A DNA stretch of 64,000 nt from Miltoncostaea sp050249835 (GTDB taxonomy: Bacteria; Actinomycetota; Thermoleophilia; Miltoncostaeales; Miltoncostaeaceae): contig JBFWPT010000004.1 in the NCBI GenBank assembly GCA_050249835.1, forward strand, positions 62,001 to 126,000. Direction: 5' to 3'. The stretch's first letter is position 1, and each line of letters begins with the position of its first letter. The translations under genes and the position numbers were made by a program. The notes under the pieces are model-generated. The model did not search any database. It saw only the letters and a list, made by a program, of their open reading frames with translations, and was not told the DNA's origin. Below, one piece after another: positions 32,846 through 38,946 of the stretch.

Positions 32846-33945
32846 GCGGGCCGCGCCCCCAGGGCGCGCGCCACGTCTCCGAGCGACAGGACCCCCACCA
32901 GGTCGCCGTCGTCGATGACGAGCGCCCGCTGCAGGCGGCTGGACCGGAGGGCGGCGACGGCGACCTCGATGCCGTCCTCCGGCTCCAGGGAGGGGATCTC
33001 GTCGCGGGCGGCCATGTGGTCGCCGACCCGCTCCGCGTCCCATGCGGCCTCGGGGACGGCCGTGAGCGCGACGGCGGGGAAGAGGCCGACGGGGACGCCG
33101 TCGTGGAGGACCGGGTAGGCCTCGTGGCGGGAGCGCCGCACCTCGTCCGCCACCTCGGCCAGCGTCTGGGCGTCCGCGAGGGTGACGGGATGGTCGGTCA
33201 TGAGGTCCCGGACCCTCAGGCCGGCGGCCACGACGCGCGGGTCCTGCACGATGCGCGCCTCGGCGCCCGCCGCCTGCAGCAGGAACCAGCCGATGAACAC
33301 GAGCCAGATGCCGCTGATGAGGCCGCCCATGACGGTGATGGCGACGCCGGCCGCGATCATCAGGATCGAGAACACCCGCCCGCTGCCGGCGGCGATGCGC
33401 GTGGCGCTCCGGATGTCCCCCTTGAAGTGCCAGATCGCCGCGCGCAGCATCCGCCCGCCGTCGAGGGGCAGGGACGGGATGAGGTTGAACGCGAGCAGCA
33501 GCAGGTTGATGAAGCCGAGCCAGGCACAGACGCCGTCGGCCACCTCCGGCAGGCCGACGAGCGCGCCGCCCACGAACAGCCCGGCGAGGGCGAGGGTGAC
33601 GAGGGGGCCGGCGATGGCGATGCGGAACTCGGCGCCCGCGGTGGGGAACATCCCGCGGAAGCGGGCGACGCCGCCGAACAGCCAGAGCGTGATGCCGTCG
33701 ATCTCCATGCCGTCGCGGCGGGCCTGCACCGCGTGGCCGAGCTCGTGGAGCAGGATCGAGGCGAAGAACCCCAGCGCGGCGACGACCGCCATGGCGAAGT
33801 GGGCGTTGTCGCCGAGACCCGGGTTGGTCTCCGGGAAGACCCCCGTGGCGAGGGTCCACATGAGCAGGGCGAGGAGCGCGAGGACGCTCCAGTTGAGCCC
33901 CACCTCGACGCCGGCGATGCGGCCGAGCCTGTAGGTCGACTTCAC
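32842..33945 (-). CDS. M50 site-2-protease-family protein with C-terminal CBS domains
   Basis: 367 residues. An intramembrane zinc protease: ILLHELGHAVQARR has HExxH within a helix, and LNLIPSLPLDGGRML (usually N-x-x-P-x-x-x-L-D-G-G) supplies the third ligand Asp. Six membrane helices precede two CBS modules (from about residue 235 and 300; VRDLMTDHPVTL, VLSLGDVARAL), which suggests nucleotide control. Start GTG at 33945 set by the leaderless TACACT box; longer upstream sequence is antisense to the HtrA-type gene. Confidence 0.92.
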   Translation of the reverse strand: MKSTYRLGRIAGVEVGLNWSVLALLALLMWTLATGVFPETNPGLGDNAHFAMAVVAALGFFASILLHELGHAVQARRDGMEIDGITLWLFGGVARFRGMFPTAGAEFRIAIAGPLVTLALAGLFVGGALVGLPEVADGVCAWLGFINLLLLAFNLIPSLPLDGGRMLRAAIWHFKGDIRSATRIAAGSGRVFSILMIAAGVAITVMGGLISGIWLVFIGWFLLQAAGAEARIVQDPRVVAAGLRVRDLMTDHPVTLADAQTLAEVADEVRRSRHEAYPVLHDGVPVGLFPAVALTAVPEAAWDAERVGDHMAARDEIPSLEPEDGIEVAVAALRSSRLQRALVIDDGDLVGVLSLGDVARALGARPA

Positions 33946-33952
33946 GGGGTCC

Positions 33953-33958
33953 AGTGTA
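33953..33958 (-). promoter_or_regulatory. leaderless-type -10 box TACACT
   Basis: Ends 7 bp before the GTG at 33945. Confidence 0.55.
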
Positions 33959-34072
33959 GGCCCCGCGCGAGGACTGGCCGCCCGGGGGGTGCCGGTCCCC
34001 ACGGCCGGACGGGGGCCGTCACGGAGCGGGGGCGCACACTGGCCGGGACGGGATCGGATCCTGGGAGGGGCC

Positions 34073-35056
34073 GTGGCGGGACGCAGGGACGCGGTGAGGA
34101 CGGCGCTGGCGGCGGCGGCGGGCGGGCTGGTGACGGGCCTTGCCCTGATGGCGGCGGGCGTGGTGGGCGGCGCCCCGGGCGCCGGCGACCCGGGCGCGGA
34201 GGTGCGCGCCGTGTACCGGGAGGTCGCGCCGGCGGTGGTCGCGGTTGCGGCGGACGACCGCACGGGCTCCGGGTTCCTGGTGGACGACGCCGGGCACGTC
34301 GTCACGAACGCCCACGTGGTGGGGGACGACCGGGAGGTCGAGGTCTCCGTCGGCGGGCGGCGGCTGACCGCCACCGTGCGGGGCGTGGAGCCGTCCGTGG
34401 ACGTGGCGGTGCTGACGCTGCACGGCGAGGCGGGCGACGTCGCGCCCCTGGTGCTGGCGGACGACGCCGACCTGCGCGTGGGCGATCCGGTCATCGCGAT
34501 CGGCGCCCCGTTCGGGCTGCAGGGCTCGGTGTCGACCGGCATCGTGTCCGGCCTGCGGCGGCAGATCGACTCGCCGAACGGCTTCGCGATCACCGGGGTC
34601 ATCCAGACCGACGCGGCGCTCAACCCCGGCAACTCCGGGGGCCCCGTGCTGGACCTCTCCGGGCGCGTGATCGGGATCGCGACCCAGATCGCCAGCGAGG
34701 GCGGGCGCAACGAGGGCATCGGGTTCGCCGTCCCCGCCCCGGTGGTCGCCCGCACCGCCCGGCAGATCATCGCCACGGGGGCTGCGCGGCTGCCCTACCT
34801 GGGGATCGTGGGCCAGGACGTGGACGGCGGGGTGCTCCTCGCCGACGTCCTCGCGACCGGGCCGGCCGTCGGGCAGTTGCGGCCGGAGGACCTGATCGTC
34901 GCGGTCGACGGGACCGCCACCCCGTCGAACGCGGCCCTCGCGAGCGTCCTGGCCGGGCGCAGCCCGGGGGACACCGTGATCGTGGGGGTCCGGCGCGGCG
35001 GGCAGGACCTCGACGTCTCCGTCACCCTCGCCGCGAGGCCGATCGCCGGCCCCTGA
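34073..35056 (+). CDS. HtrA/DegP-type serine protease with PDZ domain
   Basis: 327 residues: N-terminal membrane anchor (TALAAAAGGLVTGLALMAAG), trypsin-like domain with VTNAHVV (His), SVDVAVLTL (Asp) and ALNPGNSGGPVLD (Ser), and a C-terminal PDZ domain ending the protein. Protein quality control at the membrane. GTG at 34073 after GGGAGGGG. The last 262 bp are overlapped antisense by the open frame of the Zn-finger-type gene. Confidence 0.92.
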   Translation: MAGRRDAVRTALAAAAGGLVTGLALMAAGVVGGAPGAGDPGAEVRAVYREVAPAVVAVAADDRTGSGFLVDDAGHVVTNAHVVGDDREVEVSVGGRRLTATVRGVEPSVDVAVLTLHGEAGDVAPLVLADDADLRVGDPVIAIGAPFGLQGSVSTGIVSGLRRQIDSPNGFAITGVIQTDAALNPGNSGGPVLDLSGRVIGIATQIASEGGRNEGIGFAVPAPVVARTARQIIATGAARLPYLGIVGQDVDGGVLLADVLATGPAVGQLRPEDLIVAVDGTATPSNAALASVLAGRSPGDTVIVGVRRGGQDLDVSVTLAARPIAGP

Positions 35057-35559
35057 CGGCGGCCCGGGGGGCCGCCCGGCGGGACGGGGCGGCGGCGGGC
35101 CGAGCCAGCGCACTCCCGGAACCAGCGCTGCATCGTCCGCACCGAGGGGATCCGCCCGTCCCCGGGATGCGCCGACCCTCGGATCCGGCGGATCACCTCC
35201 GACGGCCGCTCCCCCCGGGCGAACCCCTCCTCCGCCGCCGACCGCAGCGCCGGCCACGAGTACGACCCCGGCCGCTCCCGCGCCGCCGGCGTCCGGAGCC
35301 GCCGCCCGTGGATGTCCAGCGCCCGCGACCGTGCCGCCGTCATGCACCCCGTCGCCCGCCAGACATGCATCAGGGAGACGATCAGATCCCGCCCCGCCCG
35401 GGAGGTGAGGAAGGCCGGGTCACGGTGGGCCTCGCAGAGCCAGACGGAGACCCCGCAGGGAAGGTGCAGCTCCGCCCGCTTGCCCCGCCCCTTCCCGACG
35501 CAGATCGCGCACGCCGGGATGGATCCGAGGTTCTCGCCCTTGTAGAAGGATCGCGCCAT
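34795..35559 (-). CDS. Cys/His zinc-finger protein with HTH-like segment, unknown family
   Basis: 254 residues if the whole frame is used. C17-x2-C20, C35, C42 and H45 (CAICVGKGRGKR, LPCGVSVWLCEAH) form a likely zinc site; then GRDLIVSLMHVWRATGCMTA and a C-terminal SEVIRRIRGS...SVRTMQRWFREC, which resembles a helix-turn-helix. The last 88 or so residues are antisense to the HtrA-type gene and read as Pro/Arg/Thr-rich, so the true C-terminus may differ. I infer DNA binding. A palindromic repeat of the CACTTGG family lies 61-139 bp upstream of its ATG at 35559. Confidence 0.6.
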   Translation of the reverse strand: MARSFYKGENLGSIPACAICVGKGRGKRAELHLPCGVSVWLCEAHRDPAFLTSRAGRDLIVSLMHVWRATGCMTAARSRALDIHGRRLRTPAARERPGSYSWPALRSAAEEGFARGERPSEVIRRIRGSAHPGDGRIPSVRTMQRWFRECAGSARRRPVPPGGPPGRRQGPAIGLAARVTETSRSCPPRRTPTITVSPGLRPARTLARAAFDGVAVPSTATIRSSGRNCPTAGPVARTSARSTPPSTSWPTIPR

Positions 35560-35619
35560 GACCCCCACCCTGGAGCCATCGGGTCACACGCATCCACACC
35601 CACCCGTGCCGTCTTCGTG

Positions 35620-35698
35620 CCGCCTCCGTGCCGTGTTTCGTCGCAAGTGGAACGCCGGTCGCGGTCCAAGTGGAACTTCGACGACGGCACGGAGGCGG
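35620..35698. repeat. 79-bp palindromic element holding two CAAGTGGAAC direct repeats
   Basis: 14-bp perfect inverted arms (35620-35633 and 35685-35698) flank 51 bp with CAAGTGGAAC at 35644-35653 and again at 35667-35676, 23 bp apart. Read on the minus strand it matches the 45640-46129 repeats at the same spacing. It lies 35 bp after the ketopantoate reductase stop, so it could also act as a terminator. Confidence 0.7.
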
Positions 35699-35733
35699 GG
35701 GAGGGGTGACGGCTCCCGGCCTCTCGGCCCCGC

Positions 35734-36672
35734 CTACCCGGGGTCGTTGAGCCTCAGGAGGGCGTCGCAGGCCCGGGAGACGGGGACGTCGACGCCCAGG
35801 CGGGTCCCCTCCCTCACCACCACGCCGACGAGGGCGTCGCGCTCCAGGCGGCGGCCGGAGTCCAGGTCGAAGAGGGTGGAGGAGCCCCCGTCGCGGGGGA
35901 GGCGCCTCCGGGCGTCGGCGACGTAGGCCTCGGCAGCGTCGGGGGCGATGGCGACGCCGGCGGCCGTCGCCACCGCGACCACCTCCCGTCCCAGAGCCAG
36001 CATCAGCTCGACGGCGCGGGGCTCCGCGAACACGGCCCCCACTCGCGCCCGCCCCAGGGCCGTCACCGTGTTCAGGCAGACGTTCGCGACCAGCTTCGTC
36101 CAGAGGGCGGGCGCGTCGTCGGGGTCCACCCGGGACGGCACGCCCGCGGCCTCCGCCACGGCCGCGAGCGCCGCGCCCGCCGGTCCCGCACCGCCCCCCG
36201 CCAGCAGGTCCCGCAGCCGCCCGGTCGACGGATCACGGCTCGGCCGCCGGATCACGTGGTCCGGGGCCACCCGCTGGCACCCCAGGTAGACCGCGACCCC
36301 CCCGACCGCCGCCCCCGGGCAGGCCCGCGCGATCACCGCCGGGTTCTCCACCCCGTTCTGGAGGGAGAGGACCACCGCGCCGGGCGCGAGGGCCGGCGCG
36401 AGCGCCCGGGCGGCCGCCTCGGTGTCGTAGCTCTTCACGCACACTACGGCGAGCTCCACCGGCCCCGCCTCGCCGGGCTCGCCGACGACCGCGAGGCGCA
36501 CCTCCTCGTCCACGCCCCCGTCCGTCAGGCGGAGAGGCCCCGCCTGCAGCGCGTCCCGCGTCGCCCCCCGCGCCACGACCGCGACCGGCCACCCGGCGAG
36601 CGTCAGCCGCGCCGCGACGAACCCCCCGATCGCCCCGGGGCCCACCACCAGCGTCCGCGGCGGCGCGCCCAC
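35734..36672 (-). CDS. panE: 2-dehydropantoate 2-reductase (ketopantoate reductase)
   Basis: 312 residues. NADPH-binding VVGPGAIGGFVAARL at the N-terminus, VVCVKSYDTEAAARAL (catalytic-lobe Lys region), LQNGVEN and the C-terminal-domain ALWTKLVANVCLNTVTAL with the conserved Lys and Asn of the ApbA/PanE family. Makes pantoate for coenzyme A; the family also includes other ketoacid reductases, so the symbol is likely but not certain. GTG at 36672, 10 bp after rnhA, probably the same transcript. Confidence 0.85.
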   Translation of the reverse strand: MGAPPRTLVVGPGAIGGFVAARLTLAGWPVAVVARGATRDALQAGPLRLTDGGVDEEVRLAVVGEPGEAGPVELAVVCVKSYDTEAAARALAPALAPGAVVLSLQNGVENPAVIARACPGAAVGGVAVYLGCQRVAPDHVIRRPSRDPSTGRLRDLLAGGGAGPAGAALAAVAEAAGVPSRVDPDDAPALWTKLVANVCLNTVTALGRARVGAVFAEPRAVELMLALGREVVAVATAAGVAIAPDAAEAYVADARRRLPRDGGSSTLFDLDSGRRLERDALVGVVVREGTRLGVDVPVSRACDALLRLNDPG

Positions 36673-36682
36673 CCGGCCGGCG

Positions 36683-37195
36683 TCAGCCGATCTCGAGGCC
36701 GAGCTGCCCCTGGCCGGGCACGAAGGGGACCTCGGAGCGCGGCTGCGCGTCCTTGGCCGCGTCCTGGGCGAGGCGGTCGGCCCGCTCGTTCGCCTCGTGG
36801 CCCGCGTGACCGCGCACCAGGACGGGCCGCACCGCCGCGTGGCGGTCGAGCTCGGCGATCATCCGCTCCCACAGGTCGCGGTTCGCGACCGGCTGCTTGC
36901 TCGCGGTGCGCCATCCCTTGCGCTGCCACCCCTTCAGCCAGCCCTTCAGGATCGCGTTCGCGAGGTAGCTGGAGTCCGTCACCAGCTCGATCTCCGAGCC
37001 GTCCGGCACCGCGGCGAGCCCCTCCAGGGCCGCCATCAGCTCCATCCGGTTGTTCGTCGTCGGGTACTCGCCGCCGGTCAGGACCTCCTCGCGCCCGTCC
37101 GGGGCGGTGAGGATGGCGGCCCAGCCGCCGCGGGAGTCGTCGGTGCCGTTGCCGGAGCAGGCGCCGTCGGTGACGAGGGTGAAGGTCTCGGGCAT
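36683..37195 (-). CDS. rnhA: ribonuclease HI
   Basis: 170 residues, cleaves RNA in RNA-DNA hybrids. Catalytic carboxylates: Asp in LVTDGACSGNG, Glu in NNRMELMAALEGL, Asp in LVTDSSYL and Asp in NERADRLAQ, with VRGHAGHEANE carrying the assisting His. Typical length plus a 15-residue tail. ATG at 37195; a TAAGGT box 11 bp upstream overlaps the divergent gene's -10. Confidence 0.95.
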   Translation of the reverse strand: MPETFTLVTDGACSGNGTDDSRGGWAAILTAPDGREEVLTGGEYPTTNNRMELMAALEGLAAVPDGSEIELVTDSSYLANAILKGWLKGWQRKGWRTASKQPVANRDLWERMIAELDRHAAVRPVLVRGHAGHEANERADRLAQDAAKDAQPRSEVPFVPGQGQLGLEIG

Positions 37196-37205
37196 CGCGG
37201 ACCTC

Positions 37206-37212
37206 TACCTTA
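37206..37212. promoter_or_regulatory. overlapping divergent -10 boxes
   Basis: TACCTT on the plus strand (37206-37211) ends 7 bp before the GTG at 37219; TAAGGT on the minus strand (37207-37212) ends 11 bp before the rnhA ATG. The two hexamers share five bases, so the promoters should exclude each other. Confidence 0.55.
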
Positions 37213-37218
37213 GTCCCC

Positions 37219-38040
37219 GTGTCCGCGACGAGGGAGGGATCGATGGGGGAGGGACCGCGCGCCGAGGAGAGCTTCGACCGCTCGGCGGGGGAGTACGACG
37301 AGATCCTGGCGCACAACCTCACGGGCGCGTACCGCCTCGTGCAGGCGCTGCCGGACGGCGCCTACCGGGAGGTCCTCGACGTCGGCTGCGGAACCGGCTT
37401 CGTGACCGGGGAGATGGTCCGCCGGTTCGGACCTCTGCGGGTGACCGGCGCCGACCCCTCCGAGCCCATGCTGGAGCGCTTCCGGGAGCGGGCGGCCGCC
37501 CTGGGCATCGAGGCGGACACGGTCCAGGCGGCGGTGGGGGACATGCCCGTCCCGGACGGCGCGTTCGACGCCGTCGTGACCGGGATGGCCTACCACTGGT
37601 TCCCCGACAAGCCCGCCGCGGTCGCCGCCATGGCCCGCCGCCTGCGGCCGGACGGGGTGCTCGGCATCCTGGCCTCCGGGCGCGGCACCGACCGGGAGTT
37701 CGAGCAGGTCCTCCGCGCGATCCGCCCGCCGGTCCCCGCCGCCTGGACCGACGTCTTCGACGTCATCCAGCGCACGGCCGATGAGGTGGCGGGGCAGATG
37801 GAGGCCGCCGGGCTCGAGGTGGTGGACGCCTGGGAGGAGCGCCGCGTCCGCCGCACGCCGCCGGACGCGTACATGGCCCGCATCCAGGCCGTGGCGAGCC
37901 ATCTGTCCTCCGGTCTGGACCCGGACGAGGCCGCCGCGCACGGCGCCCGCGTGGTCGCCGCCGTGCACGAGGCGGCCGGCCCCCGGGGCTTCGAGTACGC
38001 CTTCGTGAAGCTGTTCGCGATCGGCCGCCGCCCGGCCTGA
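37219..38040 (+). CDS. class I SAM-dependent methyltransferase (paralogue of the 6324 gene)
   Basis: 273 residues. Same layout as the methyltransferase at 6324-7136: VLDVGCGTGFVTGEM, VTGADPSEPMLERF, MPVPDGAFDAVVTGMAYHWF and GPRGFEYAFVKLFAIGRRP. Substrate unknown. GTG at 37219 from the leaderless -10; an ATG nine codons later is less likely. Confidence 0.87.
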   Translation: MSATREGSMGEGPRAEESFDRSAGEYDEILAHNLTGAYRLVQALPDGAYREVLDVGCGTGFVTGEMVRRFGPLRVTGADPSEPMLERFRERAAALGIEADTVQAAVGDMPVPDGAFDAVVTGMAYHWFPDKPAAVAAMARRLRPDGVLGILASGRGTDREFEQVLRAIRPPVPAAWTDVFDVIQRTADEVAGQMEAAGLEVVDAWEERRVRRTPPDAYMARIQAVASHLSSGLDPDEAAAHGARVVAAVHEAAGPRGFEYAFVKLFAIGRRPA

Positions 38041-38108
38041 CCCGCGCCCGCGCGCCCCGCTGCGACGCGGCGGCGGGCGGCGCGCGCCGGGGGTCGATGG
38101 ACGGTCCC

Positions 38109-38136
38109 TAAAGGGATTGCCCATGGCGCTCGATGA
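38109..38136 (+). promoter_or_regulatory. possible FliA/WhiG-type (sigma-28) promoter before the pilin gene
   Basis: TAAA at 38109-38112, 16 bp, then CTCGATGA at 38129-38136, close to TAAA-N15/16-GCCGATAA. About 75 bp upstream of the pilin ATG. A suggestion only; no sigma-28 gene is in the window. Confidence 0.3.
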
Positions 38137-38209
38137 GAGGGGAGAACCGCGGAGGCCCGCGTCACGGGCAGGAGGTCCGCGGACGTCACGTTCTCATGGA
38201 GGAGAGCCA

Positions 38210-38662
38210 ATGCTTGAGCGACTCCGCCGCCGCCGGGGCCAGGAGGGTTTCACCCTCATCGAGCTCCTCGTGGTGGTCATCATCATCGGCCTGCTGGCCG
38301 CGATCGCCATCCCGGCGTTCCTGGGTCAGCGGAACAAGGCCAACGACGCCGCCGCCAAGTCCCTCGTCCGTAACGGGGCCACCGCCATGGAGGCCTACTT
38401 CTCGGACGGCAACACCTACGTCGGCGCGAACAACACCTCGCTCCGCCTGATCGAGCCGAACATCACCTGGGTCGCCTCGGGTGGCCAGGCCGGCAACGAC
38501 GAGGTGTCCTACGGCACCCCGACCGCGACGGGCTACGAGCTCCGCACGGTCAGCAAGTCGAACACGACCTACATCTACACCAAGGACATCACCGCGGCCT
38601 CCGGCTCGACGGTGAGGCGCACCTGCCTCCCGGCGACCGCCTGCCCGGCGTCCGGCTGGTAG
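38210..38662 (+). CDS. type IV pilin-like prepilin (major pilin candidate)
   Basis: 150 residues. Short basic leader MLERLRRRRGQEG, then the cleavage site G/FTLIELLVVVIIIGLLAAIA with Glu at +5, then a soluble domain with two C-terminal Cys that may form the D-loop. Processed by the prepilin peptidase encoded at 41493. ATG at 38210 with a strong GGAGGAG site, and a strong terminator 23 bp after the stop, consistent with high expression. It could be a pseudopilin, but size and monocistronic layout favour a pilin. Confidence 0.92.
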   Translation: MLERLRRRRGQEGFTLIELLVVVIIIGLLAAIAIPAFLGQRNKANDAAAKSLVRNGATAMEAYFSDGNTYVGANNTSLRLIEPNITWVASGGQAGNDEVSYGTPTATGYELRTVSKSNTTYIYTKDITAASGSTVRRTCLPATACPASGW

Positions 38663-38685
38663 CACCACCGCACGACCGCTCCGCC

Positions 38686-38718
38686 GGCGCGGGCCGTCCT
38701 CCCGGGACGGCCCGCGCC
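38686..38718 (+). terminator. strong hairpin after the pilin gene
   Basis: A 14-bp perfect stem (38686-38699 with 38705-38718) and a 5-nt loop, 23 bp after the stop. Confidence 0.75.
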
Positions 38719-38774
38719 ACCCCTGACCTCCCGCTCCACCCCTGACCTCCCGCTCCACCCCTGACCTCCCGCAC
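38718..38774 (+). repeat. three tandem 19-bp repeats
   Basis: CACCCCTGACCTCCCGCTC three times without gaps (the third differs at one base, ending GCAC), directly after the pilin terminator. No coding role seen. Confidence 0.8.
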
Positions 38775-38932
38775 CGCCCGCCCTTCTGCCCGGGGCGACG
38801 TCGCTTCGCCGGCCCGGGCCCCCTCGACGCAAGGAATGCGCTCGATGCCCTCGCTCGAACGGACTCGGGACCTGACACACCTGCGACACGCATCCGGCAC
38901 GGACGGCGCGCCCCGCGCGAACCGGCCCGCCG

Positions 38933-38938
38933 TAGCGT
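38933..38938 (+). promoter_or_regulatory. leaderless-type -10 box TAGCGT
   Basis: Ends 8 bp before the ATG at 38947, which opens a signal peptide; the frame's earlier ATG at 38836 is therefore rejected. Confidence 0.5.
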
Positions 38939-38946
38939 CGCGGGGC

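Noticed and set aside
31408..35709. A 1433-codon open frame on the plus strand
   Set aside because: It runs in the wrong frame through metW, the YbhN-like gene, antisense to the M50 gene and through HtrA; the product is Gly/Arg/Pro noise created by high GC.
38041..38209. c-di-GMP (GEMM) riboswitch before the pilin gene
   Set aside because: Pilin leaders often carry it, but the conserved core bases are absent.
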